Notes: a model not told the origin generated them from the sequence alone. Shown: positions 1 to 7,899, counted from the first letter of the stretch. The stretch: 29,590 bases of DNA from Parcubacteria group bacterium RIFCSPHIGHO2_01_FULL_47_10b (GCA_001824325.1 MHXC01000054.1:1-29590), one strand, 5' to 3'. Translations and numbers: made by a program.

Positions 1-1642
1 AAACCCCGAAGTCGCCAGTGACTGGCGGAGCACCCACCTGGTATTCGTAATTAATTGTGAAATCGTGGAGGACGGGCGTTACCGAGGTATTGGTGGTAGA
101 AAAATTGATGACGAGTCGCACGTATCGTCGATTCAGCAGACCGCTGATTGGATAGGTCTGTGCGCCGTCCGCAGTCACTGAAAATAGAGATGTCTCCAGC
201 ACATCTGACGAAAAATCCGAAACACTCGAAGTCTGCACTTTAAAATCCAACGTCTGCCCGTTGCGTGTCGCGTTCAGCTGGACCGATGTTGTTGTCGCGA
301 CTTGGCCGAGATCTATGGGGGAGGACATGAAAGTGCCGGAAGAAAAGAATGCGGTAGTACTGGGGCTATTATTGTAATTCGCTGGGTACCCAACCCCAGC
401 GGTGTTAGTTCCGCCTGGGATTGTGATTGCCCCGTTTATGTCTGTATACGTCGTAATGAGATTTCCGCTGTAATTGTTGACATACATTATTTCGTTTAAC
501 CCATCGCCGTCAACATCAGCTAGACCGCCTATATCTGTTGCAATTACCGCGCCAACTGGAAGAGTTCTTCTGCTCCAATTTGTCGAAGAACCTTCGCTAT
601 ACCCCGAGCTTGGCGCCTCAAGATAGTATATGTTCCCTCCGTAGCGATAAAAAATATCCAACTGTGTGTCATTATCAAAATATCCAGCCCCGCCAAAATC
701 AATCTCTCCAAGACTCGCTGGCGTAATACCCAGGTCATAGATTGGATCAGGGGTATCGGAAGGATTATCAAGCAAACTGATTTTCACGGTATCGCTCGCA
801 TTTGCAGCATAAGCAAAAATTATTTCCTCTTGGAAATCGTTGTCGGCATTTACTATATCCCCAACTGCGTAGGTAAAACCACTGGTCATATCCAATCGGG
901 AACCGTCAGATAAAGCGACACTCAACTTTGGGTAATGACTGCTAGGAAATCCCCAATAATACTGATCTGAAACAAAAGGCACTGCATTGCCGCCATAAAA
1001 CGTTCCACACCCGCCAATTAAGCTATTATTCTGACCAGGATTCCAGCCTTGTGCCCAAACATCTCCGCGATTACCAAGAGAAGTAATATAAACACCACTC
1101 CATGAAAGAGTGGCGATTTTGAGTTGCCGATTTTCATGATATACAACATCGGGATTCGATGTCCCTGCTAAATCAATCCCACAACCCATATTCGGCTTAT
1201 AAGACGTGGGGATTCCAACAGAAATAATTCCGCTCTCCTCAACGAGCGTACCATCTAAGTTATAAAACTTTAATTTCCCTCCGCTGATGAGCGGTATGAG
1301 CCCGTCAAGCGGAGCTGATGTCGTTTGACCCAACTGCACATTGTCAGCCACTGCCTCTGTCTGGTCATGCACTGCCCCCGCCGCTGTCCAATCGGTCTGC
1401 GATGTCTGTGTGATACTGTCAGTCATGGTCGTAAATCCCGGCCCAGGATCGGTCCAATTCCCATTAAACTGTATCCAGCCGATGTTTTCACTCCAAGCGT
1501 GGCCGGATAACGGAAACGTGGATTGTGCGCCTACTCGCTCTACAGGAACACGGAGCCCGACTCCAATAAAAAAACCAAGGACGCCTACAACGCCAGCGAA
1601 AAACAGCAATATAGGCAATCTTCGAAAAACATATCGGTTCAT
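1..1642 (-). CDS. Secreted FG-GAP/VCBS-like surface protein, C-terminus cut by window edge
   Basis: Reading the minus strand by hand gives an open frame from the ATG at 1642 to the window edge (547 codons, no stop). It begins with an N-terminal signal or membrane segment (about residues 8-28) and then the motif GHAWSENIGWIQFN near residues 47-60, which I associate with Parcubacteria surface proteins. The middle carries at least three FG-GAP/VCBS-like units with acidic calcium-type loops: VNADNDFQEEIIF, GYFDNDTQLDIFY and ADVDGDGLNEIMY. The visible end is a beta-rich region that resembles a sugar-binding-like module, which is only an impression. It lies 18 nt downstream of the Kelch-like gene and has no clear Shine-Dalgarno site; a TATATT sits 8 nt before the ATG. 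Likely role: exported beta-propeller surface protein, ligand unknown. Confidence in coding is high, in function low. Confidence 0.85.
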   Translation of the reverse strand, partial: MNRYVFRRLPILLFFAGVVGVLGFFIGVGLRVPVERVGAQSTFPLSGHAWSENIGWIQFNGNWTDPGPGFTTMTDSITQTSQTDWTAAGAVHDQTEAVADNVQLGQTTSAPLDGLIPLISGGKLKFYNLDGTLVEESGIISVGIPTSYKPNMGCGIDLAGTSNPDVVYHENRQLKIATLSWSGVYITSLGNRGDVWAQGWNPGQNNSLIGGCGTFYGGNAVPFVSDQYYWGFPSSHYPKLSVALSDGSRLDMTSGFTYAVGDIVNADNDFQEEIIFAYAANASDTVKISLLDNPSDTPDPIYDLGITPASLGEIDFGGAGYFDNDTQLDIFYRYGGNIYYLEAPSSGYSEGSSTNWSRRTLPVGAVIATDIGGLADVDGDGLNEIMYVNNYSGNLITTYTDINGAITIPGGTNTAGVGYPANYNNSPSTTAFFSSGTFMSSPIDLGQVATTTSVQLNATRNGQTLDFKVQTSSVSDFSSDVLETSLFSVTADGAQTYPISGLLNRRYVRLVINFSTTNTSVTPVLHDFTINYEYQVGAPPVTGDFGV

Positions 1643-1650
1643 TGACACAT

Positions 1651-1656
1651 AATATA
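1651..1656 (-). promoter_or_regulatory. Candidate -10 box 8 nt before the start of the FG-GAP-like gene
   Basis: On the minus strand TATATT ends 8 nt before the ATG at 1642. This is the same spacing as other suspected leaderless genes in this window. No convincing -35 was found, and read-through from the gene upstream is equally possible. Confidence 0.25.
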
Positions 1657-1660
1657 ATGA

Positions 1661-3064
1661 CTACAACATGGGATACGCATGGAACAGCGGCTCACCGCTA
1701 AACAGGCGAGGGAGGTATATCTGGAAGAAATTGTCACCGTCCTCCATCCACACCCAATCTTGGCCATCAGTGGTCATCGTCACAAGCGTATTCGTCGGCT
1801 TATTTCCATCAGTTTTCGCAAACTTCGCTGTTGTTTTTAATGAGAGATCAGATAATTGACCTTGGTAAAAGGTATGGCCGTCGGAACTACCAGGACCAAT
1901 CGAGTAGTTATTGAAAATGATGAATTCATTGGTATCTGCGAATGCTACTACGTCTGGTCGGGATTCATATGTGCCCCACGGAAAACCAGTCCGCAACGTC
2001 CACGTGTTGCTCGCAAGATTATACACATGATACTTATCATCATTGCCGTTATGAGTACCAATCACATACAAATTTTCATTATCACTGAACATCGCGCCCT
2101 CATCTCTGTCGTCGAACATAAACGGTAGGGTTGTAACCACGCGTGAAGCGCTGGGTGTCACTGTATTAAACTCGTATATCTGATAGCAATCTCCCCCACT
2201 ACACCAGTCATCATAAAAGTAAATGTAGTAAATACGACCACCAATCGCAGTGATCCGATTATAGTTTGTAAATTTCTTATTGGAGCTCAATCCGCTAGGA
2301 CCAGTTGTGGACCACGCATTTGTCGCCGGATCATATACACTAATGCCGTCATACGGGTCAGTGTAATAAGTGCACCACGACGACCCCCGCCACGGGTCGC
2401 TACCGCACGAAGCCCCCGTATTCCAGCCCGCCACAGCATAAATTTTACCATTCACTTGGATAACTCCTGGCTCTGAACGAACAACAGGCGTTGAAGGAAC
2501 CTGGGTCCACGTGCCGGTTTCTGGGTCAAAACGATGCGCTTTCCGATCAACTGCATATACATAACCATTTGATGGATTATAGGCTAGTCCGCCAATTCGC
2601 GAATTCGACATTGATGCCGCAGGGACAAATGAACGCACGGGGAATGTTGTATTTGCGAGTGCCAACGCGGTATCGTCGATATATTTCTTCGTCGCCACAT
2701 CCTGTGCCCGCTGCGGATCCTTTACGTTAGCAATGATGGAATTGCTGACATCCAGCGCAATGGTGCGACTTGGGTCTGTCTGATCTATTGCCCCTTTGAG
2801 CATCGATAACCCGCTTGGATTCAAAACAAATGTCCCCGTAGGATCGTTGCTGTCGAAAAACTCAGGCGCTCCGAGTGGGCCCTGTTTTTCTTGGGCTGTG
2901 GTCCCCACATTGAGCGGAGCAAGTGCATTTAGATCGGGCGGGTTCGCGCCAGGATGCGTAAAAGCAGCACTCGTGGCCAGCGCGTACGCTCCGATAAACG
3001 ACAATACAAGAGTACTCAATGAAAGAATTGCTATGGTCTGGAAAGAAAATGTCCTCCTTGTCAT
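1661..3064 (-). CDS. Exported Kelch-like beta-propeller protein
   Basis: This 467-residue protein has an N-terminal signal or anchor (residues 8-33) and a short proline-rich stretch. A segment near residues 115-131 reads PQRAQDVATKKYIDD, resembling the 'AxDVATKxYVD' element familiar from tail-fibre-type proteins. From about residue 155 there are at least four Kelch-like blades. Each has a hydrophobic G-x-hydrophobic-Y-hydrophobic strand followed by a Y-D/N-x-x-x-N/G-x-W element, such as RFDPETGTWTQVP, VYDPATNAWSTTG and VYNLASNTWTLRT. It lies 49 nt downstream of the glycosidase-like gene and 18 nt upstream of the FG-GAP-like gene, so the three may form one unit of exported proteins. Its ligand is unknown. 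Four cysteine residues cluster in blades 2-3 and might form disulphides. The ATG at 3064 precedes the hydrophobic segment directly. Confidence 0.85.
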   Translation of the reverse strand: MTRRTFSFQTIAILSLSTLVLSFIGAYALATSAAFTHPGANPPDLNALAPLNVGTTAQEKQGPLGAPEFFDSNDPTGTFVLNPSGLSMLKGAIDQTDPSRTIALDVSNSIIANVKDPQRAQDVATKKYIDDTALALANTTFPVRSFVPAASMSNSRIGGLAYNPSNGYVYAVDRKAHRFDPETGTWTQVPSTPVVRSEPGVIQVNGKIYAVAGWNTGASCGSDPWRGSSWCTYYTDPYDGISVYDPATNAWSTTGPSGLSSNKKFTNYNRITAIGGRIYYIYFYDDWCSGGDCYQIYEFNTVTPSASRVVTTLPFMFDDRDEGAMFSDNENLYVIGTHNGNDDKYHVYNLASNTWTLRTGFPWGTYESRPDVVAFADTNEFIIFNNYSIGPGSSDGHTFYQGQLSDLSLKTTAKFAKTDGNKPTNTLVTMTTDGQDWVWMEDGDNFFQIYLPRLFSGEPLFHAYPML

Positions 3065-3073
3065 AATATTCGT

Positions 3074-3093
3074 ATTCTACCACACTGGTAGAA
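3074..3093 (-). promoter_or_regulatory. Palindrome overlapping a candidate -10 box ahead of the Kelch-like gene
   Basis: TTCTACCA-cac-TGGTAGAA at 3075-3093 is a perfect 8-bp inverted repeat with a 3-nt centre. On the minus strand TAGAAT at 3079-3074 overlaps it and lies 9 nt before the ATG at 3064. The -35 region (TTGCGC at 16 bp) is weak. The palindrome could be an operator on a leaderless promoter or a small intercistronic hairpin. Confidence 0.4.
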
Positions 3094-3113
3094 GAGCGCA
3101 AAATGTGTATAAA

Positions 3114-4481
3114 CTATTCCTTTGTTGGCAGCAGAAACCTCGCGTGTTTGGGCTCAATCACGATCTCGCTCGGATAGCCGCGCAATCGAATTTGCACGCG
3201 CTGGCTCGCGTCACTACTGTTCACGATCACAATGCCGTAGTCGAACTCACGTCGGTATACACCGAATTTCCAATCGCTTGCCACCACCCACGTCTGATCA
3301 TACCATCGCTTTGCGTCTTCCTGTGGAAAACCCAGTTGCAAGTTGTAGTCCGGATACCACCAAAGCGTTGAGCGATGTTCGTTCCCATAGTCGTAGTTAT
3401 AGAACGCATTACCCATAAGCGCGCTGCCGAGCGTAAAGCGCATGAACTCCAGGTCCTGATTTCCGGTATTGAGCGTCGAGGAGTTAAAAATGGTTACATC
3501 AGGCGGATACGAGGTGCGTTGACGCAGCGCGTATTCACGCATAGACCCATCCCAGCCGCCATTGGGTTGATTGGGGAAGTCCTCGAACATGCGGCCGTTT
3601 ACCCATTCATAAAAGCGACCTTGGTCGTTGCCGATGAGCAGATAACGATCATCATAACGGCGCTGGATAAGTGGACGCAGCTCTGCGAATAGCGTGTTAA
3701 GCCCGCGCGCCCATTCGGAGTTTACATATTCAGGGTTATCGACAACGCCATCGCGGTTGGTATCGATGGTCGAGTTAATCCAACTAATCGTCGGCCAGGT
3801 CGTGTCAAAGAATACCCCATCCCAGAGACCGCTACCGAGCACAGTATCGACATAAAACTGGGCCTTCCATTCGGCCAGCGTCCTGCCGTCCGGTACCCGT
3901 GACACAAGGTTCACCAACGGGGTTTCGAGCCAAATATTGATGTAATCGCCTTGGTTCGTAAGCAGATAATTTTCCTTTCGCATGATCTGCCCCCACGTTT
4001 TCCATGGCCCTTCAACGCCCGGCTCAACTTGTTCGAGCCGGCTCAAGGGAAATGCAACAGGGTCAGTGTACGCCAAAAGGATGATATTCGGATTGAGCTG
4101 CTTAATGAGCTTCAGTTTGTCAGGGCTTACCGCTTGGTGCTGCATCCCCAGAATCACGAGGTCATAGCGAGCGAGCTGCCGCGCCTCTGCCTCGGAAATC
4201 GTATTTTGCAAAAACATATTCGCGGTACGCGGGTAATCGATGCGGGCGATGCGCTGGGCCAGCGTTGACTTCGAAGTTAACTTGGAATTCGCCGCATTAT
4301 TCTCGAGATCGCTGCGGTTTTGCTCAAGCCGTTTTTCGTATGCCCAGCCGAAAAAGGCCTGCTTGTAGCCGTGGCCGCGCAACGAGAACCCAGCCGCGAT
4401 CAGAAGCAGCAGGATGAGCGAAATAATCGCGGCTTTGTGGGATGAGTGTGGTTTGTGGTGTTTTGAACGCCTAAGTATCAT
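3114..4481 (-). CDS. Putative membrane-anchored glycoside hydrolase-like (TIM-barrel) protein
   Basis: The protein has 455 residues from the ATG at 4481; a TTG three codons upstream is an unlikely start. A basic N-terminus is followed by one transmembrane helix (about residues 18-34) and a short charged linker. The rest looks like the putative glycoside hydrolases of the GHL/endo-alpha-galactosaminidase-like TIM-barrel type: strand motifs LVILGMQ and IILLAYTDP, then GLWDGVFFDTTWPTISW, where the two Asp residues (about 221 and 226) sit where such families place acidic active-site residues. A Ca-binding-type loop DTNRDGVVDN follows. It probably acts outside the membrane on cell-surface or environmental glycan. 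Substrate and catalytic identity are not established. Its start abuts a divergent promoter region and a TATAAT lies 8 nt upstream, suggesting a leaderless transcript. Confidence 0.8.
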   Translation of the reverse strand: MILRRSKHHKPHSSHKAAIISLILLLLIAAGFSLRGHGYKQAFFGWAYEKRLEQNRSDLENNAANSKLTSKSTLAQRIARIDYPRTANMFLQNTISEAEARQLARYDLVILGMQHQAVSPDKLKLIKQLNPNIILLAYTDPVAFPLSRLEQVEPGVEGPWKTWGQIMRKENYLLTNQGDYINIWLETPLVNLVSRVPDGRTLAEWKAQFYVDTVLGSGLWDGVFFDTTWPTISWINSTIDTNRDGVVDNPEYVNSEWARGLNTLFAELRPLIQRRYDDRYLLIGNDQGRFYEWVNGRMFEDFPNQPNGGWDGSMREYALRQRTSYPPDVTIFNSSTLNTGNQDLEFMRFTLGSALMGNAFYNYDYGNEHRSTLWWYPDYNLQLGFPQEDAKRWYDQTWVVASDWKFGVYRREFDYGIVIVNSSDASQRVQIRLRGYPSEIVIEPKHARFLLPTKE

Positions 4482-4491
4482 ATGATACAAT
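4463..4491 (+). promoter_or_regulatory. Plus-strand promoter for the 4500 gene (leaderless)
   Basis: TTGAAC (4463-4468), a 17-bp spacer and TACAAT (4486-4491) are followed by 8 nt and the ATG at 4500. It overlaps the opposing minus-strand promoter and the first codons of the opposite gene. Confidence 0.5.
4475..4488. promoter_or_regulatory. 14-bp perfect palindrome between divergent promoters
   Basis: GTATCATATGATAC is its own reverse complement. It covers the minus-strand start codon and part of the plus-strand -10 box, a position from which one dimeric regulator could control both genes. Confidence 0.45.
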
Positions 4492-4517
4492 TATACGTTA
4501 TGGTGGCAGTATTTCAA
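4490..4517 (-). promoter_or_regulatory. Minus-strand promoter for the glycosidase-like gene (leaderless)
   Basis: On the minus strand TTGAAA (4517-4512), a 16-bp spacer and a perfect TATAAT (4495-4490) are followed by 8 nt and then the ATG at 4481. Transcription would begin at or within a few bases of the start codon. Confidence 0.6.
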
Positions 4518-4919
4518 ACAAAAATGCTAAAGTTACGCGGCACAAACTATAGCGAGGTCATGGATAATGCCCGCCGTATTTTTCGCGAGATCGAAAGAAA
4601 AACAAAGCGTCATCCGTATATCCGCTCTCCGTACTTCAACAAAGAAAAAATTTTCTTTGATTTATTCTGGTCGCATTTGCATGAAAAGAAAGCAAAGGAA
4701 CGTTATAAACGACTGAAGTATTTTGCTGCAGCGCTCGAGCTGTTACGTTTAAATCGCAATCCGCCGTCGTCAAAGCCAAATCCAAATAAACGGACAGAGA
4801 TTCTACATCGATTTACTGGAATGACAAAAGAAAAAGAAATTTTTTACGTGCAAGTGAAGGAAAATACAAAAACACACAAAAAATATTTCATGTCCTGCTT
4901 CCCTGACGAGAAAAAATAA
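4500..4919 (+). CDS. Conserved-looking small basic protein, function unknown
   Basis: The protein has 139 residues from the ATG at 4500. In-frame ATGs also exist at 4482 and 4524; 4500 is chosen because a TTGAAC/TACAAT promoter places it 8 nt downstream of the -10. It is rich in Lys/Arg and has no membrane segment. The N-terminal part is helical (NARRIFREIERKTKRHPYIRS, then FFDLFWSHL). The C-terminal part holds a short beta motif, RFTGMTKEKEIFYVQVKEN followed by KKYFMSCFP. That ending reminds me of small RNase-like toxin/BECR-fold domains often seen in phage-derived and CPR proteins, but I cannot confirm this. It stands alone on the plus strand, divergent from the glycosidase-like gene and ending against the terminator of the glycan genes. 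Confidence 0.65.
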   Translation: MVAVFQTKMLKLRGTNYSEVMDNARRIFREIERKTKRHPYIRSPYFNKEKIFFDLFWSHLHEKKAKERYKRLKYFAAALELLRLNRNPPSSKPNPNKRTEILHRFTGMTKEKEIFYVQVKENTKTHKKYFMSCFPDEKK

Positions 4920-4939
4920 AATCCCCCGCCGAAGTGGGG
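4909..4939 (-). terminator. Rho-independent terminator downstream of the GT2 gene
   Basis: In minus-strand RNA, CCCC pairs with GGGG around a C(UUCG)G stable tetraloop (stem 4939-4924), with one A-C mismatch. It is followed by UUUUAUUUUUU. It lies about 100 nt after the stop of the glycosyltransferase gene. Confidence 0.6.
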
Positions 4940-5038
4940 TATATAAACCCCTGGCCGAGGACTTTATGTAATTTTAAGTTTAGTCGAAAAAAAAAATGTG
5001 TCAATGCGTGCGTGCCTAGTCTTGACTATCGGTTGATT

Positions 5039-5878
5039 TCAAACGTTGCCCCATTTCTCGAAGTAGTATCGTAAGCTTTGCTGTTCAAATGATCGCTGGG
5101 TGGATTTCTTTTGTGCGCCACATGGTTGTTGAAAGCTCGCACTCAAGACATGGGTAATAACAACGTCTGGGTTGTACCAGATTTCATATCCTGCGCTGCG
5201 CGCGCGGCGACAGAAATCGATATCTTCGATGTAGAGAAAATAGCGTTCGTCGAATAGGCCAATCTCCTGCGGCACTTCTGCCCTCATAAACATGGCTCCG
5301 CCCCCCACCCAATCGAACTGTCGGGGTTTTTTGAAATAGTACTTGCCCAAGCCATGGGGGACTACATAGCGGCCAAAGGGCAAAACTTTGTGGAGTTTGA
5401 ACGCGTGAAAAAGCTCTGTATGACGCGTCGGAAAGCGCCCGAAATTCGAGGATTGCATGCGGCCATCTGGGTAGCGCATCTGGGGTTCAACAATACCGGC
5501 GCGGGGATGAGCTTCGAGGAATGCGATGAGTTGCGCCATGGTGTCGGCTTGGATTTTGGTGTCAGGGTTCAGGAGGAATGTGAAGTTGTTCTTGGGCGCT
5601 GTTGTGCGTTGGGTTCGAAGACTTTTTTGCATCTCTTTCAGTCCGATATTCACTCCTGCAGCAAAGCCCTTGTTTTTCGGACTTTCGATAAACGTAAAGG
5701 GGTATTTTTCGTTGAACTGGCGCAGAAAAGCAGCGCTATCGTCGAGAGAAGCGTTGTCTACGACGATACAGTCAAGTGTAAAAGGCCCGGTAGACGCATA
5801 TACAGACGCTATACAGGCCTCAATGGTAGCGCGCGAGTTATATGTCAGTATTATTGTGGTAACGTGTAATTTGGGCAT
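5039..5878 (-). CDS. Family 2 glycosyltransferase (rhamnosyltransferase-like)
   Basis: This 279-residue GT-A fold protein has the usual order of GT2 motifs. The N-terminal strand TTIILTYNS is followed by VVDNASLDDS for nucleotide-sugar binding and SPKNKGFAAGVNIG. LLNPDTKI is the metal-binding DxD equivalent (NPDT). FDWVGGGAMFMR is the acceptor-side loop, FLYIEDIDFCRRA holds the ED catalytic-base region, and a histidine follows in VVITHVLSAS. This pattern is typical of cytoplasmic rhamnosyl- or related transferases that build polysaccharide or glycolipid-linked repeat units. The gene is 72 nt downstream of an O-antigen ligase-like gene, and a dTDP-rhamnose reductase lies in the same window, so a rhamnose-containing surface glycan is plausible. 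Donor and acceptor are not known. The start lacks an obvious Shine-Dalgarno site. Confidence 0.92.
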   Translation of the reverse strand: MPKLHVTTIILTYNSRATIEACIASVYASTGPFTLDCIVVDNASLDDSAAFLRQFNEKYPFTFIESPKNKGFAAGVNIGLKEMQKSLRTQRTTAPKNNFTFLLNPDTKIQADTMAQLIAFLEAHPRAGIVEPQMRYPDGRMQSSNFGRFPTRHTELFHAFKLHKVLPFGRYVVPHGLGKYYFKKPRQFDWVGGGAMFMRAEVPQEIGLFDERYFLYIEDIDFCRRARSAGYEIWYNPDVVITHVLSASFQQPCGAQKKSTQRSFEQQSLRYYFEKWGNV

Positions 5879-5950
5879 ATTTAACGTCGCATAATGCTGT
5901 CGTTCGTCCTCGCTCGCTTTTTCGGCTTGCTTGCTTTGTTCCCGCGCCCA

Positions 5951-7366
5951 TTACTTCGCCTCAATCCGCGCCCGCATGAGCCCTAAAATCAGCCAGAAAA
6001 ACAGTACGAGTAAATTTATCTCAAAATACGTGCCGAACAGCGAGTTTACCAGAAACCCCCCCAGCATTGCCGCATACGGTAGTATATCGTGTGTATGCGC
6101 GCGATACAAACGCCATGCGCCCAATAACATAAACAAAAACGCAATCATTGCCACTAGCCCCCCTTGTAATAAAATCCCAAGCGGCGAGTTGTGCAAATTG
6201 CGCACCTCGGTCGTATAGATAAAACCCGGCAGCGGAAACGTAATTTCACGCCCAAATCCAATGCCTAGCCACGGATTATCTGCATATAGCTGAATCGACT
6301 CTTGCCACAGCGATTTACGCCAATCAAATGACACGTCGCCAGTGCTAAAAAATGAACTAAACCGCAGCATAAGCGCGCGTCCCTCGTCGAGCACTTCGAT
6401 ATTCGTATGTAACGACGGCGCCAGTGCGAATAGCCACAGCATGATGGCCCCGAGAACCAGTATGACTGCTATCGGTTTTTTTGCGTACTGTTGCATGGTA
6501 ACGCGGGCTTCTTTTGACTGCGCGTATAGCGCGCCGATTTGTGCGACCAAACTGACCCATAGATGCCGCGTTAACGATACCAGGGCGCCAAACCCCCAAA
6601 TCCAGAGAAGCCACGGCCTCCAGCGGAGAAACTCGCTCGCATAGCGCTTTATTTCGCTTCGGAATAACAAGATGATAAACGGCAGCGTTAAGTAAAAGGC
6701 GTGGGTTGGGGCTAGTAATCGCTTCCCCTCGGTTGAAAGCGGCGTAAACTCGGTCCACAAGCCCTGTGCCTGCGCGAGCCCTATCACTTGGAATACGATA
6801 ATCGCGACGCCAGACCACAGCATTGTGCGAATAACAAGCGAAAAATCATGCGCCGAACGCACCAGATAGCGCATCGCTACATACAACAACGCATAAAACA
6901 CATAGTTTTTCCATGTTGAAAATGCAAGGTCGAACTTGGTTTCCGCTAGAAACGTCGAGAAGAGAAACAGCAGGGTTATGACAGCGGTCCATGTAAGGAT
7001 AGTGCGGTCCAGCGCGCTAAATACGGGACGCTTAAAATGCCCCGCGCGATACTGCACCGCCACAGCGAGCACCGTCACGAGCAACACCACATCCAGCGGA
7101 TACAGCTTATACAACGTCTCCCCAAGCGCAAACGGCGTCAATGTAAAAAACCGCTCCCAGATCATGGTCGCGGCAATGGCGCTCGTGACTCCCGCCAAGG
7201 GATAGCGCAGAATTACAATGCTGGCAACTCCCAAAGTGCCGATATATATAAACGGACTATTAATCCCAGCTACAGCCAACGCACTCATGCCGCTCAATAG
7301 CAGCGTGACAAACAGCGTTGCAAGCGCCGGACGGCTGGATTCGGTAATGCGGTGCTGGAGGAGCAT
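5951..7366 (-). CDS. O-antigen ligase / polysaccharide polymerase-like membrane protein
   Basis: This 471-residue polytopic membrane protein has roughly a dozen hydrophobic segments. The large extracytoplasmic loop before the last helices matches the Wzy_C / O-antigen ligase pattern. An arginine sits in SLTRHLW (about R267). Further on are ESIQLYADNPWLGIGFGRE and then NLHNSPLGILLQGGL (His about 392), the conserved histidine region of WaaL/Wzy-type enzymes. Such proteins transfer or polymerise undecaprenyl-linked glycans at the outer face of the membrane; in CPR they may also glycosylate proteins. It is the first gene of a two-gene unit with the GT2 transferase. A TCTAAT 9 nt before the ATG might be a -10 box, but its -35 is poor. 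Ligase versus polymerase cannot be decided from sequence alone. Confidence 0.88.
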   Translation of the reverse strand: MLLQHRITESSRPALATLFVTLLLSGMSALAVAGINSPFIYIGTLGVASIVILRYPLAGVTSAIAATMIWERFFTLTPFALGETLYKLYPLDVVLLVTVLAVAVQYRAGHFKRPVFSALDRTILTWTAVITLLFLFSTFLAETKFDLAFSTWKNYVFYALLYVAMRYLVRSAHDFSLVIRTMLWSGVAIIVFQVIGLAQAQGLWTEFTPLSTEGKRLLAPTHAFYLTLPFIILLFRSEIKRYASEFLRWRPWLLWIWGFGALVSLTRHLWVSLVAQIGALYAQSKEARVTMQQYAKKPIAVILVLGAIMLWLFALAPSLHTNIEVLDEGRALMLRFSSFFSTGDVSFDWRKSLWQESIQLYADNPWLGIGFGREITFPLPGFIYTTEVRNLHNSPLGILLQGGLVAMIAFLFMLLGAWRLYRAHTHDILPYAAMLGGFLVNSLFGTYFEINLLVLFFWLILGLMRARIEAK

Positions 7367-7422
7367 GGGCGAGATATTAGACTAGCTATAGTGTAACATA
7401 TTCTGGCTTTTCTGCGTATCCA

Positions 7423-7431
7423 TGCTATAAT
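7423..7431 (+). promoter_or_regulatory. Extended -10 TGCTATAAT, leaderless start at 7438
   Basis: TGC plus a perfect TATAAT (7426-7431) is followed by 6 nt and the ATG at 7438. No Shine-Dalgarno sequence could fit, so the mRNA is predicted to be leaderless. No strong -35 is seen, as expected of extended -10 promoters. Confidence 0.55.
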
Positions 7432-7437
7432 ACTGAT

Positions 7438-7650
7438 ATGTACAACTGGTCTGTTGACGAAAAACTATTCAAAAAAACTGATCCGCAGGGCTATAAACTG
7501 TGGCGCATTGAGCAGCTTATTAACTATGGACTTGGCACAGAAAAATTGAATGCCCGCTTAGTCCGCAAACATTGGGATAAATTATATATGGATGAACCGA
7601 CACGAGCCTACCTTCAATTTCTCTTATGGCCTCCAAAAACGATATCTTGA
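7438..7650 (+). CDS. Small hypothetical protein (possibly 5' part of a frameshifted gene)
   Basis: This 70-residue protein begins MYNWSVDEKLFKKTDP and continues with a helical WRIEQLINYGLG segment and a KHWDKL motif, ending at FLLWPPK. I recall similar short proteins (W-S-V-D start, 'W-x-L-E-Q-x-I-N-x-G-L-G') in Parcubacteria genomes, sometimes near nucleotidyltransferase-type genes, but cannot name a function. The tryptophans and alternating charges suggest a compact soluble helical domain. It has its own extended -10 promoter 6 nt upstream. Its last 59 nt overlap a second reading frame that looks equally protein-like, so either two overlapping genes or one disrupted gene is present. Confidence 0.6.
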   Translation: MYNWSVDEKLFKKTDPQGYKLWRIEQLINYGLGTEKLNARLVRKHWDKLYMDEPTRAYLQFLLWPPKTIS

Positions 7651-7810
7651 ATTTGATTGGCATATTGACCCAATTCAGCTTGGGTCTCGCCTTCTGGCAG
7701 CCAAGGATGCGAGCGACTTCCCCCGGATGCTGCGGGAGATTGATCATCAGGAATGGCGAAATTTTTTTGCAAAAGAGGCGGAAAAACTACAAAAGAAAAT
7801 TTTTGAGTGA
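7592..7810 (+). CDS. Small hypothetical protein in the next frame (possible 3' part of the 7438 gene)
   Basis: This 72-residue frame reads LQKRYLEFDWHIDPIQLGSR, then DFPRMLREIDHQEWRNFFAKEAEKLQKKIF. It is rich in charged and aromatic residues and unlike random shadow translation. Its only ATG, at 7592, lies inside the preceding gene and has no Shine-Dalgarno site. The codons just before are in frame with a stop at 7559, so the frame cannot begin earlier. A single-base shift near the AAAAA run at about 7635-7640 would fuse FLLWPPK to RYLEFDWHID and give a protein of about 125 residues. I cannot tell a true overlapping gene, a programmed shift, a pseudogene or a sequencing error apart. Confidence 0.5.
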   Translation: MNRHEPTFNFSYGLQKRYLEFDWHIDPIQLGSRLLAAKDASDFPRMLREIDHQEWRNFFAKEAEKLQKKIFE

Positions 7811-7828
7811 ACTTTTCCATGCAAATGG

Positions 7829-7873
7829 AAAGCCCCCCGATTATGTGTCCTAGAACGCAGGTGGGGGGCTTTT
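7829..7873. terminator. Bidirectional hairpin terminator
   Basis: AAAGCCCCCC (7829-7838) pairs perfectly with GGGGGGCTTT (7863-7872) around a 24-nt loop. It ends in a short T-run on the plus strand and the complementary run on the other side. It lies 19 nt after the second small plus-strand gene. Confidence 0.6.
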
Positions 7874-7899
7874 CCACATTCACCCTAGTGGGGAGGTTC

